This document shows, in pieces, positions 7,115 through 17,354 of a stretch of 18,139 nucleotides of DNA (position 1 is its first letter; each line of letters opens with the position of its first letter). The notes under the pieces are model-generated. The model had not been told where the DNA came from. It saw only the letters and a program-made list of their open reading frames with translations, and searched no databases. A program made the position numbers and the translations under genes. The DNA lies in assembly GCA_010094045.1 (NCBI GenBank), contig ML986675.1:4609-22747 (forward strand), read 5' to 3'. The stretch is from Lojkania enalia (lineage: Eukaryota; Ascomycota; Dothideomycetes; Pleosporales).

Positions 7115-9147
7115 TCACTCCCGCTCCTCCATAATAAGACCAACCGCCTTCTCCGCAATCGCATAAACCGTCAACTGCGTACTTGCAGCCACGAGCAACG
7201 GCATAACACTCGCGTCCACCACCCTCAACCCATCCACCCCATAAACCTTCAATTCATCATCCACCACACCTCCAAGTTCCCTTCGCATTTTTGACGCTGT
7301 GCCCAACGGATGCCAACCATGCGGCGACAATACGCTACGTATATACTTCCGTAGCCCCTCATCAGTCGTGGAATTCGGTGGGTTAATGGGTGTTGGTTCG
7401 TACGGCGCGAAGACCGGGGAGCGCAGGAAGGAGAGCAGGAACCGCATGTATGCGACCCAGAGCTCGATATCCAGAGGGTTTGACAGCGCGCGGAAATCAA
7501 TCAGGGGTTCAGATTCCGGATCAGTCGTGTTAATGCGGACATGCCCGCGCGACATAATGTGACTGCCAACGGGCTGGATCCGCGGATTGCCAAGGAACAG
7601 GTTGCTCAGGAAGGATATATTTGTGCGCTGCATCTCGCGGGCATAGATTCTTTGCTGGGCTTGGTAGCCGGCGAGGATGGCGGGCGGTGTGTCTGGCTCG
7701 AGGTAGTGGGAGAGGTTTTGGCAGGCGTAGGTTGAGGCGAGGGTGATGTAGGATTTTGGCGTGATGAGGGGAAGACTAAGTTGGGCGACGAGACCTTGGC
7801 CGGTTGCGAAATCGAAAGTTGGGCCAGTATAGTTGTTTTCGAAGGGTTTTTTGGGCTGCTTGGCCCCTTTAGATGTTAGAATTTGAAATAAGAACGTCTT
7901 AACGTTGATCTTACACTTCCATTCTAATAGTGGACCGAGTGGGTGGTCTTGTAAATTAGAGCCTACACCCGGCAGATTGACTTTAACTTGGATGCCCGCT
8001 TGTTCCAGGAGTCTTGCAGGGCCAATGCCGCTTAATTGAAGGACTTGGGGAGTGTGGATGCCGCCAGCGGAGATGATGATTTCCTTCCTAGCTTTGACAA
8101 CTGTGGGGTTTGCTTTTGCGTTCTCCTTAGGCACGAATCTCACGGCTGATGCCTTATTTCCCTTGAAAAGAATCTTGTTTCCCCTTGAACCGGTAATGAT
8201 GTCATAGTTTTTGCGCTCCAATCCATCCCAATGAGCTGTTCGGGCATACGACCGCTGTTGAGTGTTCGGGTCAAGAGAGATGGGATAGTAGAAAAGTCCG
8301 TGAGTCCCGGAATGTCCTCCTCTCACAATATTCAAACCAGGAACGCGTTTATATGCTTCGTAGAAGATCATTACCAGAGGGTTGAACCACCCTAGATACG
8401 ATGCGTACAGCCTTGTGTCTTCGTACTGACCCCAAGCGCTGCGGATGTCATATGTTACCTTGAATTTTTTGACCCAATCTCCTCTAGGTTCAACAAAATG
8501 AATAGCCTGCCTATTGTTACTATATCGTAGTGTATTAATTTAACATACACACTTTGTGGAAGTATGGGAGCATTCCATCCCAATTCCAAGTGGAACCAGG
8601 GTTCCCAAGTTCGGCCCAATTGTCATATTCTTGCATAGTGCCACGCATTACCGCCATTCCGTTAATGGCCGAGCTTCCTCCAACGCAGTGGCCGATGGTT
8701 ATTTGCACTTCTTTGTTGTCGAGATTGGCTTGTGGCACAGACGTGAGGTTATATCGCCGGGACATTGGGAAATCATCTGGGTCCGATGCATTGTCTTGAA
8801 GACTTGTTAAATAAAGATACTTAGTACCATGTAAGAAACTCACAGAATTTGCCATGCTCAATTACCAGGACTGTGTCTTCTAGATGTTAGCTATCCTCAC
8901 AGAATCGAGTTGGTGGGCTGGGTATGCGATAACATTTTCCGCTTTCGCTCAGTCGATCGGCGACTGTAAGTCCTGCTGTTCCTCCTCCAACAATGATATA
9001 ATCGTATGAGTCCTTGATATCCCCAACCTCGCGGATTTGAAGAGCAAGGTTCGACCAAGAAGGGATTGCCAATATCAAGTTTGATAGAACGAGCTGCACA
9101 AGTACGATAAATCGAATCGATCTAGGAAGTGCCGAAGCCATTTTCAT
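7115..9147 (-). CDS. Secreted GMC-family FAD-dependent oxidoreductase (alcohol oxidase/dehydrogenase type)
   Basis: Exons are 8934-9147, 8844-8876, 8553-8794 and 7115-8506; with a further 48-nt intron (7867-7914) removed the protein is 610 residues, the usual family length. Residues 1 to about 31 form a signal peptide (core FIVLVQLVLSNLILAI). The FAD-binding GGGTAG is at 54-59, the first GMC signature region GHCVGGSSAINGMAVMRG at 117-134, and the second, GGIHTPQVLQLSGIG, at 311-325. Seven N-glycosylation sequons (84, 98, 372, 411, 443, 473, 525) support secretion. GMC enzymes oxidise an alcohol or sugar by hydride transfer to FAD, with two catalytic residues near the C terminus. His546 in GWHPLGT fits the first; the second position, His in glucose oxidase, is Ser589 in VAASTQLTVYA. 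The start is the first in-frame ATG; ATG at 9139-9141 has a better -3 A. The substrate cannot be told from sequence, and no pathway partner is evident nearby. Confidence 0.9.
7867..7914 (-). other. candidate 48-nt in-frame intron of the GMC gene
   Basis: GTAAGA at 7914-7909 and a CTAAC branch site shortly before the AAG end at 7867 are good intron signals. The segment is 48 bases, a multiple of three, without a stop. Retaining it adds 16 residues including INVKTFLFQILTSK between LLEWK and AKQPKK. Removing it gives LEWKWAKQPKK, which looks the more usual spacing for this family. Either product is translatable. Confidence 0.55.
8507..8552 (-). other. GMC gene intron 3 (46 nt)
   Basis: GTGTGT donor and GGCAG acceptor, phase 0, joining LPYFHK to AIHFVEP, which fits the family pattern LPYFKK plus a following aromatic-rich segment. 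A better donor, GTATGT, lies two bases on, but it needs an acceptor that leaves only 40 nt and inserts two extra residues. Confidence 0.75.
8795..8843 (-). other. GMC gene intron 2 (49 nt)
   Basis: GTGAGT donor, TACTAA branch-like element and TTCAAG acceptor. The phase is right and the join reads EHGKFYNASDPDDFP, turning the 8535-8861 frame into a continuous GMC sequence. The alternative acceptor AACAAG breaks the frame. Confidence 0.8.
8877..8933 (-). other. GMC gene intron 1 (57 nt)
   Basis: GTTATC donor, GCTAAC branch site and AAG acceptor. The join gives SESGKYTVLVIEHG, the expected second strand of the FAD-binding fold. Using the CTAG acceptor three bases earlier would create a stop codon, so AAG is preferred. 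Confidence 0.8.
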
Positions 9148-9624
9148 GGAAGATCTAGGATGATTGGAGACAATGCACTCGAATGCGGGCAACGTCGAGC
9201 CTTTTAACCTAGGGTCCTTGCGCGGCGTCGTTGAACGAGCTCGCTTGCTTGGCCATCTCCTTGTCTTCAACGAACGTACGGGATGCGAGGTTCCAGAAGG
9301 CAATACAGTATAGATTTAGTTAGATCCTGCTGTTATCTCGAATCAACAATGCCCTTATTAAACACTTCAAATGTCGGTATTACACTTTTGACGACTGTGC
9401 CACATCGGCGCGCCAGGGCTAAGATTTTTTTAGCCAATTGGGACTATCGACAGTACTCGACGCCGAATCCAGGCGATCCCGTACATAGATCCGTATCCAA
9501 CGTCAGCCACGTAATGTATTATATGCGCGCAAAGACAGGGTTCGCTAGCCGGTATCCCGGACTGCCCAATGCGGCGCCAGCTTCCTGCTACCCGACGCAA
9601 GGGATAATGGCCATATGAGCGAAG
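9148..9624. other. upstream region of the GMC gene
   Basis: Presumed promoter and 5' leader of the GMC gene on the minus strand. The frame stays open upstream to about 9303 but has no ATG there. A plus-strand frame (9283-9618, 111 residues, in-frame ATGs at 9283 and 9350) shows no recognisable domain and I do not call it a gene. No TATA box or known activator site stands out. Confidence 0.4.
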
Positions 9625-9759
9625 TTACCGCTCCAGTCGCTTGGGAGAATAGACGGCAGCCCTGGTATCCAGCATGTCAATTGCATTCTGTGGGTTGAAT
9701 CGGGGGGAGCTGAGGATCTGGATGACCTGGAGGTTCGTCGATGTTAAATAGTAGTTCAT
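9625..9759 (-). pseudogene. cytochrome-P450-like N-terminal peptide, probable remnant
   Basis: This 44-residue minus-strand frame (ATG 9757-9759, TAA 9625-9627) contains AIDMLDTRAAVYSPKR. That resembles the segment near the N terminus of fungal P450s, typically DLLDKRSAIYSxRP, preceded as here by a beta-strand-like run (NLQVIQILSSP). Nothing else of a P450 is visible: there is no Pro-rich hinge, I-helix threonine or haem Cys loop. Neighbouring frames at 9600-9850 look partly protein-like in two phases, which suggests frameshift decay. P450s are often found near oxidoreductases in fungal clusters, but the resemblance here is short. Confidence 0.25.
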
Positions 9760-11992
9760 AGACAAGCGAACCCTTCAAAGTATCCGATTCACGTGCGTTA
9801 GGGCTACTGTGTTGCGAAGGTCATAGATGTAGACATGCGCTCAAGTGTTCCTGATTGGTCTCGTGCGGGATTGGCTTCGCGCCTCCCGAAACAACACCCC
9901 TGCCGTTTTCCATCAACGAGCTCATCCGGAACCGTCTCGGTTATCCTGCATGTTCTTATATATCATCGCAACGTTAAGGTAGACTCTGTATCCACCATTA
10001 GAATGAGGTTAGAGCGAGCGCCGGTGTTCTTGTTCTTAATGTCAGTGATACGTTGTGGGCCCATCTAGCGGCTGCGACCCCGGACGCCATCCATGGAACC
10101 GGCCGAACTCTATTTCGACGATATCAAGCGTCTAACCACCAATAAAGGGGCGTCGGAGTTTTATTCAGAGCGCATTTGCGGGCAGGTTTTTAGCTTGGAG
10201 GCGTTCTGGCAATCATCGACTAGTTCGCCAACGATATTTCTAGCTGAATTAGTGGACGTCGTCGTTGGCGAAGGGAGACATCATGCTCTCCTTGCCCTGG
10301 TGTGAGAGTGTTTGTGCTTTTCCACCATTTTCGTCCGTTCCGTATTTCCTTCCTCTATATACATGCTCTTGATGTTTGGGACCCCAACCACGATAATGCT
10401 TCTTCATTTTCCGTCTGTTACTTGTGATTCGGTACGCTGGAAACCGCCAGAAGGCTGAGCCAGCTGAGTTCCTATCACAGGCTCGTAGGACCACGCCGCT
10501 AGTTGATGGGATGTAATTGGGTACGAGCAAGCCTCTGGCTTCCGCAGTGAGTGAGCAATCCATGGTGTGGATTTCGACACTCGGTAGGGATTCTACGCCG
10601 GAAATTAGCTAGTGAGGTACGGAACAAAAACCCTTCTTACACAGAGTACAGTCTTCCCTAAATAGAGAGAGCAGAAATAGCCAGCAAGGCGCGATAGGCA
10701 ATTGGCGCACCTCATGGCCGCTCACCTCACGCTCGATATAAGCCGGCGCTCGAATCGCCGTAGCAGCCTCGCCCTCGCTCCTGCTGGGTCGTTATCGTGC
10801 GCTCTTATGTGACGGTCAAGGTGCAAAGTCATATTCTACATCCTTTTGATATATTCCCCTAGATTTGAATAGCCGTAATGTGTCGCGTATCAGGGAGCAT
10901 CAATTGCCGAGGCAAATATTGATGTATTGAAGGAGGGTAAGTGGCCTGCCTCGGCAGAAGCTGGTGATGGCGAGACTATATAGGCCTGAAAACAGACCAA
11001 CTATGATAGGATAGTAGAAACATGTGACATAATGTTGACGCTCTCCGGTTTGCTTCACAACCAGCCTGCGGCGGCTATTTCGAGTAGATAATGTCAACTT
11101 GTGACAGGGCCACCGCGAGTAACGGCTAAGTATGAGCGCCAGCGTACGAGAAATGCTTGGGTCATGATTATTGAGGAGGCAGCGTCTGTACAGGCTCGTT
11201 CCAGCGGTCTCCAATGAGGTTAAGGCGGATCGTCAAACGGAAGGAATTGGTTGATTTTTTGCTCGTTATATGGTTAGTAGGTATTAAATAAGAGTTGAAG
11301 TAGCTTCATACAATAATTTACTGGTGCTTAACTTCGACCGCGTTTGTTGAGACGCGCCAGACAGAGTCCAGTCCAGCTATCACTTGTAGCCGCCAAAGCA
11401 ACAGGAGCAGCTGTACCAACACAATGACTCCTCTGTAGGCTAGAATTAAATTTCAATTCCCATGCTTTTGTGTGGACAGCATTCCTCGACAAGGACAAGC
11501 GCGTGCGACTGGTGAAAGGCACCACTGACGCCAGAGTGACGCATCAAGCAGAGCGATTTATCGTGAGCCGGACAAAGCTACTATGGACTTGACTGAGCAC
11601 TTTGTCATAACTGACTTATATTCAATAATTTCGTCAATAACTCTGCAAATAGAGCTGGTAGCATATGAGTGACCCGTCGATCCTGGAGAAGGGGAGCGAA
11701 GCTGCCAACATTCTCGGTGCAAAATTATGGTGTAAATTTATGATAAATCATCATCGTTAAAAATATATAGGGAGCTTTTGATCTTGAAGCGACTAATAGT
11801 GGCGACAAACGACTCTGCTCTAGTTCTAGAGTAGATACATCTAACAACAATTACACGATACACGCAGCGCGCCAACAAGCCATACCCTCCATTACTACCA
11901 CACAACACACGGAGCCATCGTGCACGGTGTAACACTGAGTATCTAGCCTGTAAACAACAGAAGAACACTTTGACAGAGTAGCTGGCCTATGT
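9760..11992. other. long stretch with no identifiable gene
   Basis: Ordinary base composition with many short frames on both strands, none with a domain I recognise. The better ones are a plus-strand frame at 10093-10305 (70 residues, ATG start, MEPAELYFDDIKRL) and minus-strand frames at 10249-10563 and 10900-11214 (104 residues each). A plus-strand stretch around 9970-10130 reads VLVLNVSDTLWAHLAAATPD without a start. These could be decayed gene pieces or chance. No tRNA or conserved RNA was found. Confidence 0.4.
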
Positions 11993-12304
11993 GTGACACA
12001 ACTAGGCAAGCACAATCTCTTCTTCGACCTCACGGCAAAGACCATGAAAATCAATGAAAAGACCCGCTATACCTGCCAGAAGTCAGCCCTGTCGACCTCT
12101 GGGGAGGGAGGAGGAGTAGAGGAGGAAAAGGAGGGAGCTGGGGAGAAGGAGCTCCTTAAATGCCAGCAAAAAGAGAACGCGCTAACAGAGCACGTGACTC
12201 CCGGTCTACCGAACTGCGGGTCGTATGTGTACCCTCGTCACAAGTCTAATTGCCAGGCCTCGGTTAGGTTCCTTGATATTCTATCGAGTCCGAGAACAGC
12301 TTGA
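11993..12304 (+). CDS. small hypothetical ORF with Glu/Gly-rich tract
   Basis: A 103-residue plus-strand frame with an ATG start at 11993. It opens MTQLGKHNLFFDLTAKTMK, has an acidic Gly/Glu/Lys-rich low-complexity middle encoded by a purine-rich tract (about 12098-12155), and ends in an unremarkable tail. No domain, signal peptide or membrane segment is visible. A minus-strand frame at 12238-12480 overlaps its end. The purine tract alone could keep the frame open, so this may not be a gene. Confidence 0.2.
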   Translation: MTQLGKHNLFFDLTAKTMKINEKTRYTCQKSALSTSGEGGGVEEEKEGAGEKELLKCQQKENALTEHVTPGLPNCGSYVYPRHKSNCQASVRFLDILSSPRTA

Positions 12305-12745
12305 GGGGAATGTAGAAGGCTGGCCGCTTGCCGTAGCTGCCACTGAGAACTCGCCATTGATCGTAGATCGTTACGACTGTTGCCAGTAAGAGAAGCCACC
12401 ATCGGGCTCCAAAAAGGCTGATCCATAATAGGGCAAGTTCTTACAGAGCTACCAATGATGCTCTGACTTGCTACAGCCATGGAAACCTGTCGCTAAATTC
12501 ATGTAAGGTCCAATATGCTTCAAATGCGCAATCAGGTTCATTTTACGAGTGGTTCTAAACGTATGAGCGGAATAGGTTGCTAAAAACCGCATCCAACAAT
12601 TCTGTAAGCATTACTCAATCACCTTGTAGCGCTGAAAATTAACGTAACTCTTAATTTTTAGTGGATATTATACAGCACCTCTCCAGGCATCTCATTGGCA
12701 CGGCTACTGGTAATCGCATAAGGCCAATAAACACTCGGGTTCTGA
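12305..12745. other. intergenic stretch, no supported gene
   Basis: A minus-strand ATG frame covers 12238-12480 (80 residues, containing SLLHSPQAVLGLDRISRN) but has no recognisable domain or neighbours in phase. The rest shows no convincing coding signal. Confidence 0.35.
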
Positions 12746-12985
12746 TCATTCTCGATAAACAACATCTCGGGCACGAACCACATCACGAAGGCCTCCGATA
12801 AGGGCACCAACGGAAAGACCACCAAGGAGAAACCTTCCATTGCAGAGGCTGCCATGATTGAAGCTACCCAATCTCGCAACAGTACCTACTCCATCGAGAC
12901 GTTAAATGCCCCTCTCCAAGCAGCAAGGCGAGGCAACAACCAAGAAGTCGTCAGCAAACTAGACTTTAGCAGCCGCAATCAATAA
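12746..12985 (+). pseudogene. unidentified plus-strand coding fragment
   Basis: An open frame of about 79 codons ends at TAA 12983-12985; the only in-frame ATG is at 12854. The sequence is hydrophilic with many Asn, Lys, Thr and Gln, for example SDKGTNGKTTKEKPSIAEAA and NNQEVVSKLDFSSRN, and looks more like real protein than the opposite strand. It may join through a frame change to the acidic frame that starts 51 bases later at 13036. I do not recognise it; a decayed gag-like or lineage-specific protein is possible. Confidence 0.25.
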
Positions 12986-13035
12986 GAGGCGCAAGAACCC
13001 GGGTCTCATTGTTAAGGGAAGCCTCGCAAAGTGAA

Positions 13036-13245
13036 ATGGATAAAGAAGAAGAATATTTTCATAGCACAGACGACAATAATAGTATACCATTAGACCTCAG
13101 GTTCACGGAACGGGAAGAACATCAACTCGAATTCTACAATAAATATGATGAAGTTATTCCAGCGCTCAGCCAAGTTACAGGATCGCCTCCTTTAGGGAGC
13201 GGAGTATCGAAATCTTTGGATACAAAAATAAGGATTCGGACATAA
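13036..13245 (+). CDS. small acidic hypothetical ORF
   Basis: ATG at 13036 gives a 69-residue frame to TAA at 13243-13245. It is acidic and hydrophilic (MDKEEEYFHSTDDNNSIPL, then REEHQLEFYNKYDEVIPAL), with no membrane segment or domain I know. It follows the fragment ending at 12985 in a different frame. Together they might be exons or a frameshifted pseudogene, but I found no clear splice pair. Confidence 0.25.
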   Translation: MDKEEEYFHSTDDNNSIPLDLRFTEREEHQLEFYNKYDEVIPALSQVTGSPPLGSGVSKSLDTKIRIRT

Positions 13246-13463
13246 AGTTGGGGGACAAGAGGAAGCACTAAGTGGCAATAATGGAAGCTCATTGTTACGG
13301 TAACACCGCGACACCTCTGCACCTACACCACCCCTACCATAATATCCCGAACCAGCTGCCAGCGACAGCTACCAGCTGCTGGCTAGAGTATGACTGACTC
13401 GACATGACCATCGTGGAGGAAGGTTTCGCCGACCCGGCTAGTCCGTGCAGCAGCACAGATCTA

Positions 13464-13850
13464 CAGTACTAAGACATTAGTCTCCCGACACCCTATATAT
13501 TTCTGATTTTCTCAACATTATCTACTCAATATTTTGTCTGCCACCCCCTAGCTTTGCGTACGGCTTTAAGACGCCTTAGCATTAATTCTATAAGCTTATC
13601 AATTAAATCCTAATTAATCTCGTGCTAAGTATAGCATACTACATTGTAAAAGGCATCGCGAGCCTTCCCTAAGTAGCCTATTTTGTCAGGATCTAGATAT
13701 AGCCTATATATTTTCTACTTTAGTACGAGCTAGAGATACTTAATAGAGTTTAGATTAGGTGAGTAGGACGGCTATTTAAGCACCTTAATATTATCGTAGA
13801 TAAGAAACTTAATAGTCTCTTATAAGCTGGTAGATAGATATAGGTTAGGT
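13464..13850 (-). mobile_element. Tc1/mariner transposon remnant with probable outer terminus
   Basis: The transposase C terminus (13526 to about 13850) reads toward the island. Its outer end probably begins at CAGT (13464), directly after a TA (13462-13463); Tc1/mariner elements insert at TA and several have termini starting CAGT. I could not find the matching inverted repeat on the far side, which may be RIP-altered or missing. Composition drops sharply beyond 13800, so the element may be interrupted by another repeat there. Confidence 0.6.
13526..13850 (-). pseudogene. Tc1/mariner (DD34E-like) transposase, C-terminal remnant
   Basis: The minus-strand frame reads VLK-stop-PSYSPNLNSIKYL, then KIYRLYLDPDKIGYLGKARD, and ends LRRLKAVRKARGWQTKY before a TGA at 13526-13528. 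This matches the end of Tc1-like transposases: WPPYSPDLNPIEHLW, a linker, and a final block ending WTKY or similar. The catalytic Glu of NPIE is Lys (codon 13739-13741), His of EHLW is Tyr, and Trp positions are TAG. All are RIP-type changes, so the enzyme is dead. The two upstream Asp residues of the DDE triad are not visible; sequence above about 13850 no longer reads as transposase. Confidence 0.75.
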
Positions 13851-16800
13851 TAGAGTTAGGGTCTTACGTAAGTAGGGTAGAATTAAGGTTAGGGTCTAAC
13901 TAATTAGCCTAAAATATAGATAGAGTTAAGATAGCTATTTAATAATAGGGTATAGGTTAAGATAGAATTATATAAACTAGGTTTTCTTAGAATCTAACTA
14001 ATTAGTATACTTTAGAAAGTAGCTTAATAAGAGTATATATAGTATAATATTCTAGAGCTTTATTATAGCTATTTATTATAAATTAGGCTAATCTTACTTT
14101 ATTAAATTCTAGGATAGTATACTATAATATATTATAAACTATAATAGTATACTCTTTAACTATTAATTTTATATAGCTTAATCTAATATAATAATATATT
14201 TATAATAGTAATTTATTATATAAACTATAGAGGTTTATAAATTTCTTAATAAATATACTTTTATAGTAGCTTCTTATTAATAGTAGTACTAGAATTAATA
14301 TTCTTCTAGTTAATCTTCTAGTTAATCTCTAATTCTTTACTATATACCTAAATTAGAAGTTTAAAGAGATTTATAACCTTATTAGTATTATAAAGAAAGC
14401 TTAGTTTACTAGTATTTTAGACCTTTATAACTTAGTATACCTCTTTAATATAATAGTTCTCTCTACTTATTATATATTTTAGAAATATAATATTCTAGAT
14501 TTTTTATATAGTAAGATAATATCTCTTATCTCTAATTATATTTTTAGTAGTATTAAAAACCTACTTAATACTAACTTCTATAATCTATATTAGAAGAATA
14601 TTTTTTATAACCTAAGTAAACTATAGATACTAATATTTATTTACTCTTTACTAGTCTAATATATTAAAGTTATAACTTTAAATAGAAGGTATATTTAAAT
14701 AACTTTCTCCTTCTTAATAAGTTAGTCCTTTTTCTTCTTCCTCTAACTCTTCCTCTCCTTCTTTTTCTCCCTCTTCTATATTACTTAGATTCTAGTTTAG
14801 AAAACTTAAAGAGCTATTTAAGAATAAATATTATAGAAATAGTTTATAAAACTACTTATTATTTTATATTTATTAAGGTTAGAGTATTATAGATAAAATA
14901 TAGTCTAGTATATTCTTATTATAGTAATTAAGATATTTAAAGAATTGTTAGTAATAGATTTCTCTATATTAAAAGTTTTAAGTCTTATCTTATAATTATA
15001 ATTAGAAGCTAATATAATAAATAGCTATAATAAAAGTACTTTATATACTATAAACTTTTAGAATAGATCTAAAATTATTATATAATTAAATAAGTAACTA
15101 TACTTTACGTCTATTTTTAAGTAGTATTTACTTAATTTAGATCGACCCTTCTCTACTATAACTTTTACTACTATTAGCTAATTTAAATTACTCTCTATAT
15201 CTTTATTTAAATCTCTATTAATATTATTTAGAAAATTAAAGAGCCTATTATATATTTACTAAATATACTAGATCTAAAACTTTATATTCTTATTAAATAC
15301 TTTAGTTATCTTTTTAAAATTATAAAGTAGGTTTATAATTAGTATTAAATAGTACTATTTAATAGTAGATAGTTAAAATTACTGGAGATTATAAAAATCT
15401 ACTTTAGCGTTCTTATTATTACTAGATTTCTAAGTAGTGATTTTTAAGTTAATTTTATATTAAAGCTAGTTATTAATATATTACTTAAAGTCTACTACTC
15501 GGTTATATATATTAAATATTAAATTCTATTAAGTTAAAATATTTCTTATTATAGATAACTAATACTTAAATAGTAGGAAGTTTTATAAAATAATAAAATA
15601 CTTATAATACTATAATAATTAATTAATTACTTTATAAATAGCTTAAATCTAACTAGAAACTAGTATATAATAACTATAATAACTAACTATAATAAAAAGC
15701 TATACTTTATAAAGAGAATTTAGAATAGAAATCTATATTTAGATCTTATTTATATTATATTGCTATAAAATTCCTCTATTTTCTATCTCTTTAGAGGGTA
15801 TAAACTTAAGATAGTAAATAATTTCCTAAATAATAAGATTAATAATATAAGTAAAATATAGAATTATATTCTCCTTATAGTTTTATTTAATACTATCTTC
15901 GCATAGTTTCTCTTATATTATATATATAAGTATACTATTATTAGTAGTATTATTATAGATAGCTACTAATAATTGTTATTATATATTTATATTTAATAGA
16001 ATATATAGTACTTTTATTACTATAGTAGTATTAGTATAGCTTTCTTAAATAGAGATAAAATTAAGTAGTTTCTCGTAGAACTTCTAGTCCTAATTAATAT
16101 AGTACCCTTTTACTATAAGAAAACTAAGGTAGTTCTTTATAAACTAAGTATTAAATACGATTAATATCTTTATACTTTAGCTAAAGTTATATAAAAAAGA
16201 GAATTAATCTACTATAATTTTATACTTAAATAGCCCTATAAAACTAAATTAGCTAATTAATATAGTATCTAGTTAGAGGAACTAAACGAATTATTAAAAG
16301 AATAGGTAATCTACTATTTAGAAAGACTAGTTATTATTAATAATAATACGGACTAGTTTATATTTAAAAGTACTAGTAGAGTATAATAATATAATTAGAT
16401 CTTTATTATTAAGAAGCCTAGTTATAGGTATATAGAACCTATTATATTTAGGAGCTAGAATTCTTAAATAGGCCTAGAATGTAAGATAATTTATTAGATA
16501 CTTTATACTATTATAATTCTTATTTAAATATATAAGTTAAAGACTATAATAGTAATAGAATATAAATAGATAACTATCTAGAAATTATATAGCTTTTCTA
16601 AATTATCTTTAAATTTTACTATAATAAATAGCTAAATTCTACCTTAGTTTATTAAATATATTTAAAGGGTCCTAAGCTTATAATATTAATTTCTACTATA
16701 CTATCTATATATTAATAAGTTCTATTACCTTCTATCTATCTTCTTTATCCTCTATCTATAGATATATAATTAGCTAATAGGTTTCTTAGAAATTTTAACG

Positions 16801-17349
16801 GGAAATTAATAGAGCGTTAATTGTAAAATACTAGATTTATATTAGTATTAATATAACTATAATAAAACGCTATAATAAAGAATAGTAGGAATATTATAAT
16901 ATTACGGGTATATAAGGAGTTAGGGTTAATAATTAAGAGTATTAAGCTATAAATTATATTTATAGACTACTACTACTACTACTAATATATATAAAACCCT
17001 AATAAAATAGTAGTATATTATACTATTATATTAAGTATTTATTTTTAGACATAATAGGTTTTATTACTAAATAATATACTAATACTATACTTCTAATAGT
17101 ATATAGAAGTCTACTATAGTATATTATAAAATACTATAGTTTAGAAAATACTATAAAGTATAGTAAATTACTATTATTTAACGTACTGTAATATACTATA
17201 AGATACTATAATATACTATCTAGAATCTAATAACTACTCTAGTCTATTTTATAATATACTACTATAATCTATAATATAGTATAATATACTATTCTAGTTA
17301 ATTAAGTTTATATATATAGAGAAGTAGTATAAATAAAATTTATATAGTA
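13851..17349. other. right RIP-mutated flank, composite repeat debris
   Basis: Very AT-rich, with CpA/TpG nearly absent. Many short frames end in TAA or TAG. Two stretches look like former coding sequence: a plus-strand frame at about 16042-16380 (for example VPFYYKKTKVVLYKLSIKYD) and a minus-strand Glu-rich tract at about 14724-14778. I cannot name either. A nearly perfect inverted repeat of AGTATACTAT-type arms lies at 14115-14154, and 17000-17300 is dense in TACTATA/TATAGTA words. No intact element or gene is present. Confidence 0.6.
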
Positions 17350-17354
17350 TTAGA

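Noticed and set aside
7249..7735. ORFs on both strands inside the GMC gene
   Set aside because: They are shadows of the GMC coding sequence, whose family motifs settle strand and frame.
8554..8810. Two plus-strand ORFs opposite GMC exon 3
   Set aside because: Antisense shadows of the exon that carries the first GMC signature.
9148..9303. N-terminal extension of the GMC protein upstream of 9147
   Set aside because: It has no ATG (the apparent start is TTG), and the first ATG at 9147 places a signal peptide directly at the N terminus.
10735..10770. tRNA-like T-loop sequence (CTCGAATCG)
   Set aside because: No A-box, no acceptor stem and no cloverleaf could be built around it.
13842..13910. 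Telomere-like TTAGGGT words
   Set aside because: Only scattered single copies, no tandem TTAGGG array, and AT-rich repeat debris continues on the far side.
14706..14790. Glu-rich minus-strand tract as a transposase acidic region
   Set aside because: A pyrimidine-rich low-complexity stretch explains it; no neighbouring domain could be recognised.
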